64,000 nucleotides of DNA, from contig NC_077242.1 of the NCBI RefSeq assembly GCF_947179165.1, positions 186,001-250,000 of the forward strand, written 5' to 3'. The translations under genes and the position numbers were made by a program. The stretch is from Solanum dulcamara (lineage: Eukaryota > Streptophyta > Magnoliopsida > Solanales > Solanaceae). Shown here one piece after another: positions 10,166 to 22,500 of the stretch. Positions within the stretch are counted from its first letter, which is position 1. Each line of letters begins with the position of its first letter. The notes beneath the pieces are model-generated. The model did not search any database and had not been told where the DNA came from. It saw only the letters and a program-made list of their open reading frames with translations.

Positions 10166-11584
10166 TGTTACGGAGATATTCCCTACTCTGGTGTTATGCT
10201 GTGCCGTGGTGCCGATTATGGGAGGGCAACCACACTTTGTTCACCGAGTCCATAATGGGGTCGGATATGGCATATGTCTGTGCATATATGGTTTGGGATT
10301 TTGATAAGCATTTTGAAATTCTAAACGTTGATTTCATGTTTTGCATATACTATTCAGATTAGGATTTTATATATTACACTGCATGCTTTACATATTCGAT
10401 ACATTTTTCGTACTGACCCCCTTTCTTCGGGGGGGCTGCGTTACATGCCGCAGGTACCGAAGTTCGATTTGCTGATCCATCTGTTTAGGATATTTGCTGC
10501 GTCGTTGACAGTGCTTCCTTGTTCGGAGCTTGTATTTTGGTACTGACTTTATCTCTGTATATTTGGATATTTTGGTCAGGGGTACGACGGGGCCCTGTCC
10601 CGTCATATGACTATGCTATCATCTGTAGAGGTGTGTAGACAGATTTATGTTGTGGGTTTTGTATATATAGTTTGGGTTTTGTGTGTTTTGTGACGGTCTA
10701 TCAGCCCTCGTGCCTATATCTACTTTTATGATATATTTAGAAATTTCTTCTAGTCACTACCTTTGTTTATTCGGTTAAAAGGCTAATTTGGGATAAGGGT
10801 ACGTTTGGGTGCTCAATTCGGGCATCAGTCACTGCCTACGGGGTTGGGTCGTGACAGTTGGTTGCCACCTGTTAAGTGCTACAATTGATTTCCCGCTATT
10901 ACTTATTGCATATTGATTCCTATTTTGAGTCGGCCGATGATACCTACTCAGTACATGTTGTCCTGTACTGACCCCTACTTGTATTTTTTCTTATTTTATT
11001 TTGTGGGGTGCAGCGAGTGTTCCACCGACTTCGACTCGACCTCAGCTCTAGTCAGTCTCCAGTTCATAAGATTTCAGGGTGAGCTATCCTTCTAGCTGGT
11101 GATGGAATCTCTTGTCATGGCATGGTGTCCTTAGTTTTCGGATACGTTATGTTATTTATTTATTTGGTGTTTGATAATTTGAGACTTAGTTTTAGAATTT
11201 AGATGTCCTTCATGTGATGATTTTCAGGTTTTGGGAAAAAACGTATTTATTTGAGCTTCCGCGTTATTGTTATATTTATTAGTTGGGGTTTGTATCGTTG
11301 GTTCTCCTACCTAGGAGGTTAAGTGTGGGTGTCACTCATGACCCATTTTGGATCGTGACATTAGTATGAGAGTATACATTACACCATTGCAAATAAAGAG
11401 CCTTAAAACCGATTGAAATTGGAGATTAAGTTGGGCTCAATTGAAGAATCTTTTAAAATGGGTTAAGGCTTGAATGGTTGAGATTGAACTCAATACAAAT
11501 TATTTTAAACTCAACCCATAAAAATTTGAACGAATTGAATAAGTTACCTATATTTAAGCTCATTTTGACACCCCTAAATACAAG

Positions 11585-13890
11585 TTCACATAAGCAGGTT
11601 GTATTGGAGTTTAGTAGCAAAGCCAATGAATGAAACGAGATTCTATTAACTCACATTATTTTTGAAGTATAATACCATATTTTAATAACAATTGTTAATA
11701 ACTTAATTATTAGCTATTATAATTAGTTACAAACCGGGACGGATCTATGTTAATTCGAGGGGGTGCCACACCACCCCGTGGTCTAAGTTGAAAATTTATA
11801 TATATATTTATAAGAAAGTATAAATATTAAATGTGACAACCTTAGAAATAATGAGCTTTGTGGTGCTAGTTATTCTTTGTTTTCAACACATTCTCTTTTA
11901 GGTAGCTAAGAAGTTATTCAATCCATATATGGCCTTTTTTATTAATAAAAATAAAATTTTGGATCGAATCTTGTTTGTTTTAATTTGAGTTGACACAAAA
12001 TTTTAAAAAAATAAAAGAAGATTTTTGAATTTTGTAGTTTTAAATTAAAAATATATTTAATGTACCAAAATATCTTTTAATTTTGTGCTCTTAAATATGC
12101 GATATAAAAATTCAAATTTAAGGAGTTGATAATAAGGGAAAGATGCATGTTTTCTTTAAAACAGACTAATTAACAGAAAATCGAGATAAACAAATTAAAA
12201 TAGAGGGAGTTGACATTAACATTCAATAAGTTGTAATCTTCGACCTATTTCAATCGATGTTAATGTGTATAATTAAAGAAGAAAATATATATTTATGTGA
12301 TTAATTTATCTACGTAATGAATAGGCTTTTCCAGAATGTGAGGGGTCGTTTGGTAGTTAGTTTGAAGATGTAGTATTAAATTCTTGTTAAGTAATACCAC
12401 GTTTGGTAGCTGGTTAAGAGATAAATTATTCATATATAAAATTAATATGATTTTTAATTAGTAATTCAAAAACTGACATAACTAATATACGTATAAATTA
12501 CGAAAGAATCTATATGTTATTTTATGCAGAAGAGAATGTGAAATAAATTATACCTGAATAACTACTCCATACATAATTTAGATTTGTTTAAAATAAAACT
12601 TAAATCGCTTGGTAACTTATAATCTTTATATTACTAATACTCACATAAATGAATGTCTAAATAAAATTCACAAAACAAATTTAAGAGTAATCACAAAAGA
12701 GAGAAAAACTTTTTAACATTTAGATTTTCTTTTATATATATAAAAACCTTATAAAATTATAGAATTTTGCTGTCTGTTTCTTTCTATTGTATTTTTTTTT
12801 TCTTCTGAGTCATAATCTTAGAAATCTTTTTCCAGTTGAATTATAACAAGTTCAATACGTAACACATTGAAAATGAAAGAAAAATAATCCAAAAATAGTG
12901 AGAATTTGAAAACTTATATATTTCTGTCTATACTAGGTGAGGAAAAATCCAGGTAAAAGAAGAGTAATTGTATATTTTACAGTCATTAATTAATAAATAA
13001 TCATATTAATCTTTCTAATGTCTTCTCATTTTCCATCAATTAATTAATATATCTAATATATCCAATGCTAATTAATTCTATTTGGATTAACAATCTAAGT
13101 GTTAAACTTCAATATCTATTTTTGTAACTCTCTTTGGATATGCTTGGATTATTATAAAAAAGGGAACAACAAATTCTTCATGTAACACCTTCAATTTAAT
13201 TAAAACAATAGAAACATGAGGATCAAATTTCAGAGTCAGGTGGCAATTTTTTTCTTATAAATCATCTCATATTTGAAATCTAATAGCTCGATTAATTTAA
13301 ATTTATGTTGCATATGTCTCGTTAAAGAAAAGTGTTCCATATAAATTTTTTGAGATGTAAAAAATCAATGACTTTACAACACATTGAGAATCGATGTGAG
13401 CAACTCGTCGAGGATTGCGAGAACGTTTGAATCAGGAAAAGATGATGGTTTGACTTTTAATTCCTTAAAGGTTAAGTTGACTTGCTTTTTTACTCCAAAG
13501 CAACTCTACTCGAATATTATTCATTATGATATTTTTTTTTCAAATAAGTATAAGCTTTTTCTCTCTTTTATAACGTACACCACATTTATTTACGTGTACT
13601 TAGAATTTCTAATCAAGAATATTAAAGAAATCTCAATTATCTATCACGTCGTTCCATATTATGTCATGTGATAAATCACACTGACACTAATTCGACAAAG
13701 TTATTTTAAATACTATCCAAATAGACCTCAGAAATTAATTCAAAGATGTTGAATACTAAAAAAAATATGTCTCACTCATTTTTATTTTTATTTTGCTCTT
13801 TTCACACCAATAAGAGAAAAGATTTTTTTTTAAAAAAAATTCAACTAGACAATAGTGGTCTAGATGTGTGTGACACATTTGCTGGCACTT
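11585..13890. other. gene-free DNA with degenerate MITE remnants
   Basis: No gene is recognisable. The interval about 11970-12210 ends ATAAACAAATTAAAATAGAGGGAG and begins with the matching inverted TTGTTTGTTTTAATTTGAG, so it is probably an old Stowaway-like MITE. A fragment reading GGGGTCGTTTGGTAG near 12343 resembles one end of another Solanaceae MITE without a matching second end. The reading frame at 13384-13671 has no recognisable features. Confidence 0.45.
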
Positions 13891-14054
13891 TGAGATTGTA
13901 ATAATTAGGGTAGGTATTAATTAAGCAATAATCAAACAATTATAGAAAAATCAAAGAGGAGGACTCAACAATTGGTCCTTTTACCCATATTTTCAATTTT
14001 TCATAATCATTTTTACTCAATCCAAAACAGTGACAGCCGACAAATCTGAGCTAG
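13891..14054. repeat. dispersed 164-bp repeat, copy 2
   Basis: Same-orientation near copy of 4976-5139, beginning TGAGATTGTAATAATTAGGG and ending near AAATCTGAGCTAG. Flanking sequence is unrelated to that of copy 1. Confidence 0.75.
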
Positions 14055-14374
14055 TCCTTTTCATGTATTTCTCTATATTTACGCTATTATAAAAGCACGA
14101 TTCAAGAGTGTTAAATATTTGTGTCATATCTAAATTCATTCAGAAGTATATGCAGAATTATTATTTTTACTCCGTATTAGTTACCTACTTTGGGCCCGAT
14201 TAATCTTAATTCTTGTCGAAAATTTTAAGGTTCGAACTCAAAACTTCTGATAAAGTATGAAATACCTACCAATCAACTACAATCTTATGGTGCTATATAT
14301 TTGGTAATGTGCTATATAATTGACAAATAGATTAGCAATATATCACATAGCTAATGTTGTCATCCTGATTGTAG

Positions 14375-14497
14375 TGGGCCATAAATTTGGTCCATTAATC
14401 AAAAAGCCCATATGTTTTTATGGAAGTAGCACTGACAATATTGATGGGCCATAAATTTGGTCCATCTATGAAAATATTGATGGGCCATACATTTGGT
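14375..14497. repeat. three short direct repeats TGGGCCATAAATTTGGTCCA
   Basis: The 20-base word occurs at 14375-14394 and 14445-14464, with a variant (TGGGCCATACATTTGGT) at 14481-14497. The rest of 14055-15508 holds nothing recognisable as a gene. Confidence 0.7.
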
Positions 14498-15508
14498 AAG
14501 AGTAACTTTTAGTTTACGCAACTAGAAAAGGAAATTATTCTTTTTCATCCCTTTTTTGGGAATTAAAATTTAATATTCACAATTTTTTTAAAAATATAAT
14601 GTACAAGCACTTATTAAGATAGCCACTTTAATATGCACTCGATCTTGAACAATCTTCGCCTTTAACCGAGGGAAAAATAGCCACTCTATATGCGCTCGAT
14701 CATGAACAATCTTTGTCTGTTTAAATGGATTTTATGCTTAAGTTATGTCTGATCGAAGTCCCTTATTTATCATAGCCCATATCTTGATTTAGTCGATGTT
14801 GATCTTTGTTTTATATTGTTCATAATCCAGAGAGCACTTTTTTCGTTGAGAATTCCTCGTTCCCTTTCGTGTGAATTCCCCAGCGGTGTTTGTAAATGAA
14901 GAAAGGATTTTAGATTGTTGAAAGAAGTGCAAATTATGTGCGTGATGGGGGTCCATATCAGTTGTGGAAGGAAAAAGTGGCCTCTTTATACCTCTTAAGC
15001 CAGTTTTGAAGTTGATTTAATCTCAATATTTATTTCTTATCAATTTAACAAGCATGTAAACACAAAATTTTATAAAATTTACTGCACTGACTATAGTAAC
15101 TCCCTCTCGAAAGTATTAGAAATAGTTAGGGGTGGGTCCCTAGGAATCATTTGGAAGTATCATGCCAACATATGATCATCTTTCTTCTTATTCTTTTTCT
15201 TTTTTGTCAAAAAGTAATAGTGAAAATTAATTAAGAGTGCATAGTCATAATTGCCCATTGCCTGTTGGGGTTAAAAAAAGAAGAAGAAGAATGATCATCT
15301 TTTCCCCACCTAAAAGTCCAAAAGTGAAAGAAATTATTCCTTTCTTCAACTTTCATGCAATAAATCAAAGAGATATATATACAATCCCACAAATTACCCC
15401 ACAATTGCGGACTCACCTTAAAATTAGTCAACTAGGTAAATAAAGATATTAATGAACAATTTTAGCCATTGAAATTGTCGGCTAACAAGAATGATTTAGG
15501 ATTTACAT

Positions 15509-15814
15509 GTTCGGTACATTTTGGTACATAAATAAAAAGTGTTACTCCTATTTATATATAATCTAGACAAACATTATGAGAGTTTTGGTGAGTTAGGGGT
15601 GGTGGGGATACAGGTTGCGGGGCGTGAAGGTGAGGTATGTTGGAGGATAGAGAGGACACATTCAATATGAAATGCTAAAATTAAGTGGAACTTGTTGTCT
15701 CTATGCTATTTGCACTAGGGATCGAAAGTCATTTTCGTCATTTTTATGAAACTTGTTTTTCTAGAGTAAATATTTTAAAAAAAATTTTAACCAACTTTCC
15801 ATACAGAACACATC
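15509..15814 (-). mobile_element. degenerate MITE, same family as 29345-29741
   Basis: From TGTTCGGTAC at 15509 to ACAGAACACA near 15811 this segment aligns, in opposite orientation, with the MITE in the annexin intron: shared features in order are a TATATAATnTAGACAAA block, a GGGGTGGTGGGGAT block, a GTATGTTGGAGGA block, GGAACTTGTT, CTAGAGTAAATATTTT and the end repeat. It is shorter and more decayed than the annexin copy. Confidence 0.6.
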
Positions 15815-18419
15815 CTAATTAGTTTCCTCAAAGAAAAATACTATTTTTTTTTATCGTTGTTGTTGCAAGTTTCTTGTATCCCCGTACTAAGTGTGCTAAC
15901 AACAACTCAGTTTTAAGCAAGTTTGATTCGGATATATTAATTCTAAATGTCTATTTTATTCCATTTAAGCTCAACTAATATTATTACCGCAACAACAAAA
16001 ATAATTGTACGTCTTTTGAAACACCTTTGTTTTATGTGATTTTAAGTTTTATCGCGTTTTATTTTAATACCTTCATGTAATTATCACAGTTTACCACATA
16101 CGAAACGGTGTACTTGTAGGTCAATACATGACATGACCAAATCGGCCATCTCAAGAGACATTCTCTTGTTTTTTTCTCAATGTGTGCTACTTTGACAAAT
16201 ATGATAATTTTTAATCTTAGATAAATTTGTTGACCGCACATTCATCTAATTAATTAGCGTTTACATCTTGACACCATTCATCTATTTTGAATATATAGAA
16301 CTTTAACGGCCCAATATTCACTACTATATCAACATCTTGTGTGCCCTATGTTGTTATAAAATTTCTCATGACTATTATGTGATCAATATTCGATCCTCTA
16401 TTTTTATGATATTATAGTAAATAATTTGTTCTCAATTAGAAGTGTCAGATTTGAGTCCTATATAAAACGAAATCACCCTTTAATAAGAAACAATCTACAC
16501 CTTGTATGATCTATAGCTAGTGTGTAAGCTTTGATATATATGACATGCAACATCAAATGTAGAAATTCAACTTTTTCATTCTAAGAAATTAAACCAATTA
16601 ATAGTCAACGGGCCTCATAATAATTAAGCATGATCAAGAGATCTTTTGATCACACATAATGGTGCATGCCTCCTCTCTCTAATTCTTTTTCTTTTTGGGG
16701 ATTTGATATCAGCGTTAGAATTCAATTAAATTCATATTTGTGTATTATTGCAGAACTCGTTCCTACGTATGGGCATATTCTTTCAACAATTACATACCTT
16801 TAATTAAAAATGAAGAGATCTCGAACCATTCCACCAAAACCCATATTGATTCTCTTTTAACTCCTTTGTACCCTTCTATTGGAGAGGTATTTGTTCGTTG
16901 GACTTAAGGTTTTATAATTATTTTGGAAAACACACCATTAATACAAATTAATTATGCATGTCCATCACTCTTGTTGGTTCAATGTTTTACCAAAAGTGAG
17001 GCCAGTAATAATTAGTACAGTATGTAGTAACACTAATTGTAATTAAAAAGGAGACAAGAGTGACTAAGTAAAAAGAACAAAATTAAGAAGATTATTTTTA
17101 GATTATTAAGATTAATATATTCTTAAAAGTGGTCCAATGGCATACAGTAAAAGGTGACATGATAAACTTTTGCCTCTTTAAATCATTCAAATAGAAGGTA
17201 TCCAACGTAACGTTCATTTTTCATACTAATTAACGGACTTTGTTCTATATATATTCCCTCTTCTTTTTTTCTTTTTAAATATGCCCCAAACCCCAACATT
17301 TAACAAGTAACATTTCCCGCCTCATCAACAAGTTGCGATCGATTATATAAATATTCTTCATATTTTTATTTAATCTCAACTTATATTATTAATTATCATC
17401 ATAACAAATAAAATAAATGTGAAAAACAAGTTGAATAAATATTCATAAACACACACAGACATACTAATAATAATAGCATTATACGTTATCCAAGTAGTAT
17501 ATATCATACATATGAATTTTTGTCTTTTGTTGTATAATTTTTTTTTTAAAAGCTAAATCTGCACTGGTTTCAAGAATTTATAAGTTGTAATTTTATTGGT
17601 TGGTTTATTTATGCACCCTCACTTTGAAAATAGCAACTACTTTGTCTTTTCTTGTTTAAGCATACTGTGGTACTTAATATAAGATAATTATGTGATTCCT
17701 CTCCATTAATTTAATTTATATATATTTGTTGAGAGAATCTACTATTAAACACAACTAGTTTTTGTCCTCTCCTTTTTTTTTTACTTGAATGACCCGCATT
17801 CCGAATAGATCTTCAGTAATCCTCAGTCGGGGGATGATATTTTACCATCTAAAATATAACTTTTCGACACAAATTTAAATTGGTCAAGCTCAAATCGAAT
17901 AAAAAATAAAATAAAAAACATAATTCTTTTATTTCCTCGATATTAATATTATCAACTAGTATACAAATTATAATAGTCACATCATTAAAATAAAAATGAT
18001 CTTCTATGAATATTTTTTATAATGTGAATAAAAATAAATGAGCATACAAAGATTTTTTATGTTTTATTTATCTACATCATATGATATTCTTTTAATACCT
18101 ATCTCATTAGATAACCCCCCAAAAATAAAAAAATCTCTTGATAAACAATGTCTAATTCACTCTCCTCCCAAAAGAATGTCACTACTATTACTTAGACAGT
18201 CACGAAAAATTTAAGTTGTTTACGGAGTTTGATTTTTTGAGATTAAAGTCGATGGTTGTTTCTAAATTTCATGTCTACTATCAAATGGGCGTAAGGATTT
18301 CTTCTCATCTAAATATTAACGTTGTACCTTATTCTATTTTATTAATATTACTATATATTTTATTTTATAAGGAATTAAGAAATATAGTCCAAGGGCTTAA
18401 AAGGAAAAAGTGAAAATAT
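15815..18419. other. gene-free intergenic DNA upstream of the kinesin
   Basis: AT-rich sequence with no recognisable coding, RNA or mobile feature. A TTTCCCGCC word (E2F-like) occurs near 17311 but is isolated and more than 2 kb from the kinesin start codon. Confidence 0.5.
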
Positions 18420-19138
18420 CATCTGTTTGGGCTAGATCTTGCCGCCCAGTCCAACGTTCTATGGGTCCCAAAGTGGAACCCACCTGAATTGCTCTTTAGC
18501 TCGCCACGTGGAACTTTACCCGTCGCCGTCAAAAGCCGTTAAATCCCTTAACAGTCCATTCCCCTTCACTCCAAAGAATTTCGTTAATAGTCCCTTTTTT
18601 GGGATAGTTATTTAGTCAATAACCATTAAAGGAAATTTGTTCGAGCTTTCTTATGTAATCATCGGCCTTATATAATTCGTAAACCTTATTTTCCTCTCTT
18701 TTTTACTTATTAAATAAAAAATAGTCATCGACATTCTATAAACGACTCTTTCACGCATATTGAATATTATTTACGCAAAAAAATAAGTTAGTTTCTTCAA
18801 CTACCGTGAACTTCCCGTTAAAAATAGACTCCAATAAAGAGAATGTTTTGATTTCCCTTAAAATCTTATTGAAAAAACAGAGTCTCTCTCTCTCTGTGTC
18901 CCTTGCATTAAATAAAAACTCTCTCCCTCTATTTATTTTTGAATCCTTAATTACCAAACACGAGAAGCTTGTTAATCTTCCATTTAGCGGTTCAGATCCA
19001 AAAATCAACAATCCTTTAATGGCTTTTAATTAATCTTCTTCTTCATTGTTCTTTCACTTTCCACAATCCGTTGCAGTTCACTTAATTACTTTCTCCGGCA
19101 CCGGCGCCGATGATCACTAATTCTTAACTCTTTGACAG
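18420..19138 (+). promoter_or_regulatory. probable promoter and 5' leader of the kinesin gene
   Basis: Composition changes here from AT-rich intergenic DNA to a GC-richer tract with motifs: a CCACGTGG G-box (18504-18511) and, on the minus strand, TTTAACGGCTTTT (AACGG core at 18536-18540), which matches the core of the mitosis-specific activator (MSA) element bound by plant MYB3R factors. A CT-rich leader (18870-18940) follows. A leader exon probably ends at CAG|GTACAC (donor at 19139) and splices to an acceptor at 19570-19571, giving a leader intron just before the ATG. The transcription start is not determined. Confidence 0.4.
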
Positions 19139-19590
19139 GTACACTGAATCTACAATTTTTCTCATTTTTATAACATATCTGCGAGTTTGGCAGAATTCAA
19201 GTAGAAAATGATATATTTTCTAGAATTCAGAATCCGTAAACTCAAAATCATAGCTCAGTCTTTGATTTCTGCTATACTCCACATTTTTACTTCTTACTTA
19301 GTAATTTTTACTTTCTTACTTAGTAAATAATAATGTGCTCTGTTTCATTCGTAATCATTCATAGTAATAAATGTGATTTATGATTCATGTACTTGCTAAT
19401 ATGCATGAACTTTTAAACCTTCTTCTAAAGAAAATTACCCTGTTTATACGCGATTATTTTTTTTTAGATGTTGAATACTTTGACTTATTTATATGTTTAT
19501 TTTTTCATATTTTGAAATTCTTAGTGAAAATACTGTCGCCGTCACTTATTATTTCCTGTTTTTTGTTAAAGTTTATTGGGGAGATTGAAG

Positions 19591-22500
19591 ATGCCTCAAG
19601 AGAGTAATCAAAATCAGAGCAATTCATTGTTTAACAGTCCAGTGAAGAATTTAAGAGGATTGAAGGGAAATTTGGGTTATAATTCAAGTAGTAATGAAGT
19701 TTCTTACACTGAGGAGATGTTCAACGATCGTGATTTAGCTCAAAGAAAAGCTGAAGAAGCAGGTACGTTAATTTTATTTTTATAACCATAGTGTCCGGAC
19801 ACGTTACTCTGGGAGGACATATGAGAATTTTGGTCTCCCATAATAGTCCTCCCACTTTATTGACCGTTACTTAGAATTTAGTGGCGAAATTAGAATTTCA
19901 AACTAGTAGATTTAAAAAATTACTAGTCCTAAAATGTCATACTAAGATTTGAACTTTGATCACAAGTAATTTTTTAATCGTCGTTTACTACTATATTCGA
20001 ATATTCCCTTATCTCAAGACAATTCAATCATTTATAATGTAATAAAAAAATATTTTTTAGTATGATACGTAATAATTTTCTGGAGATTCAGTTGAATCCG
20101 CTTACCTAGCTTTGACGATGAGACTCCTATAAAAAAAATAATTAATCGATGTACATATAAACTGATAAGGCCACTATAATTATAGAAACGAACAAAAACT
20201 AAGATGATTCTAAGGGTGCTAGTGGTGTTGTTGCACCAAGAATTTAAATTTAAGATGAAAAAGAGGAAATAATGAAAGAAATAAAAGAATGTCCCTCACA
20301 TCATGATGTTGTGGAGTTGTTGGGAACTTTGAGTATATGACTATCACTTAAAAAGTATCTAGTAGCCAATATGGTCCACCCCCATTATTATACTTTTTGC
20401 CCAAAGAAAGTTAAATTAACAAATTTTGAAAACTAATTAGGATAATAAATTAAGTTCTTTACTTGAATGACGCTTAAAGAAGTTGAAAATCATTAATTAC
20501 ACCAAAGTGCATTACCAACCTTATGCTACGCGACTTGGGGTAAAGATTGGATCCAAATAATATAACTCTACTTTATGTACATGTGGGACAAAATGCACTC
20601 ATACTCGTCTCTTTGAGTTGCTATGAACCTTTTCTTTTCCAATTAATTAACCTAAGAACAGTTTTCAGAGATTGGATCTAAAATTTAAAATCACACAAAA
20701 ATTATTAAGTTCACGTGAAACCATTACTTCAAGGCTACATCTTCCTCTTGCGGAATCATATGTTTTGGCATTTGTTTCTTGTGCCTTAATATTTGTACCT
20801 TATTAATGTTTTTTGAAATCTCGTCTCAAATCCTGATTTTGTCACTGTCTTTCACTGGACCGAAGGAATGGGACCTCAAGGCTGGTCTAGTTCAGGAGCC
20901 TCTACTTTTATGTAGGAAAAAATGGACATGAAAGCAAATGTATAAGAAAAAAAGATTTGGGCTTTAAGTAGGGCTATGTCTTATACATTATTGCCTGTCT
21001 ATAAGCCCATTTGCAGGAGCCTCATTAGCCCAGATAGTGCTTTGTTAAAGTTTTAAGCACCTCTATATAGGTTGGGATTTCGAGTCACGTAAAGAATAAC
21101 TAATAAAGGGATATGTTAATTCCCCTGAAATGGAATAGAGGTATAAGAAAACAATAATATTACTAATACAACAACAGTGTAATTCCACATGTGGAGTCTG
21201 AGGACGGTCGTGTGTGTATACAACATTGTCCCTACCTTGTGAAAATAGAGATTATTCCCAGAAGCCATGCTAAACATAAAGAAGACTAACAGTAGCAATA
21301 ACAGATAATATAGTAACCGAATCACTAATAATATAAAATAGTTACACAAATTACTAAAGGAGGAACACCATGCATGGGGAAATTAAGACATATATGACAC
21401 TACTAATTTGCTTCTAAAATTTTCAAACTAAAATTAGGAATTAATTACTTGCAGCTGCAAGGAGGTACCAGGCGGCGGAATGGCTAAGGCAGATGGACTC
21501 CGGTGCATCGGAGGTGCTCCCAAAAGAACCAAGCGAAGAAGAATTCCGTTGTGCTCTTCGCAATGGCCTCATTCTCTGCAATGTTCTCAACAAAGTCAAT
21601 CCTGGTGCTGTTCACAAGGTACTTAGTAGAGTTTAGCTTCTATATCTTTGCCAGTATAAACTAGATTATACGATATCAGGTCACCGAAAACATAACTTCA
21701 GCTAATTGCCATAAAGATTTTAAGTAATATACGCTGACGTTGTGATTCTTATTATACAATATCAGTGAAATTCAACCGGTTATAGCAGGTTATACTCTAT
21801 AGTTATTAGATCATGTTTGATATGTAAAGTTACATGTTTTTGTAAGTCAACTTTACCTAATTGTGTACAAATTTTTATACTGTCAATGCACAAAACATAA
21901 ACTCGTCAATAAAATATGGGATTAGTAACTTTAAACATAGTAACTAACCATCTGTTGATACCTGAGATATAGGTGGTTGTGAATTCAGTGGTCGATATGT
22001 CCTCAGAATGTGCAGCCCAATCTGCTATTCAATATTTCGAGAACATGAGGAATTTTCTTGTAGCTGTTGGAAAAATGCAGCTTTTAACATGCGAAGCATC
22101 TGATCTTGAAAAGGTTAGATTAATCAGTTTTTTCACGTTGGCTCAGACTATATGCAAGTATGTTTCACATTTTTTTAACCAAGGTACATTGTATTGAACA
22201 AAGGTTTTGAACTTGTAGGGTGGTTCATCAAACAAGGTTGTAGACTGCATTTTGTGCCTAAAAGGATATTATGAATGGAAACAAGCTGGAGGAATTGGAG
22301 TTTGGAAGTATGGGGGAACTGTCAGGATCACGTCCTGTCCCAAAGGATCACTGTCCTCGTTTGGTGGTAGTGACAGTGCAGATGAGTCAGTGGATGACTC
22401 CGAGTCATCACAATTCGACCAGCTGTTGGAATTTCTCCATTTATCTGGCGAAGTCTCGCTTGAAGAATCAAATGCTTCCAATATACTGACGTTCCTCTTT

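Larger units (their letters stand above)
7680..10856. mobile_element. inner LTR insertion with GTTGG target duplication
   Basis: Starts TGTTATAACCC at 7680, ends GGTCGTGACA at 10856, with a perfect 5-bp duplication GTTGG at 7675-7679 and 10857-10861. It is about 3.2 kb (about 3.0 kb before an internal 187-bp tandem duplication). No retrotransposon protein domain is encoded and the longest frames are short and unmatched, so it is probably a long solo LTR. The flanking outer-LTR sequence reads through cleanly when it is removed. Its right part (about 9900-10850) is higher in GC than its surroundings. Confidence 0.72.
5668..11360. mobile_element. outer LTR insertion (probable solo LTR) with TTAGT target duplication
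   Basis: The insertion begins TGTAATGACCC and ends GATCGTGACA, with a perfect 5-bp target duplication TTAGT at 5663-5667 and 11361-11365. TG...CA ends and 5-bp duplications are the hallmark of LTR retrotransposons. After removing the two later insertions inside it (6224-6881 and 7680-10856 plus their duplications) about 1.85 kb remains, with no reading frame for gag, protease, integrase or reverse transcriptase and no visible second LTR. A long solo LTR is therefore the simplest reading; a non-autonomous element is the alternative. Confidence 0.7.
5426..11576. mobile_element. hAT-like element split by nested LTR insertions
   Basis: The left end reads TAGGAGTGTAAAATGGG at 5426 and the right end is the matching inverted CTCATTTTGACACCCCTA at 11576, giving terminal inverted repeats of about 18 bp with few mismatches. 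The flanks are AATACAGA (5418-5425) and AATACAAG (11577-11584), an 8-bp target duplication with the last two bases differing. Without the insertion at 5668-11360 the original element would be about 450 bp, a MITE-sized hAT relative. Both short halves contain GGGTTGA/TCAACCC words in inverted orientation. Confidence 0.6.

Noticed and set aside
18751..19033. Overlapping frames before the kinesin start
   Set aside because: Lie in the CT-rich leader, unsupported by motifs or conserved residues.
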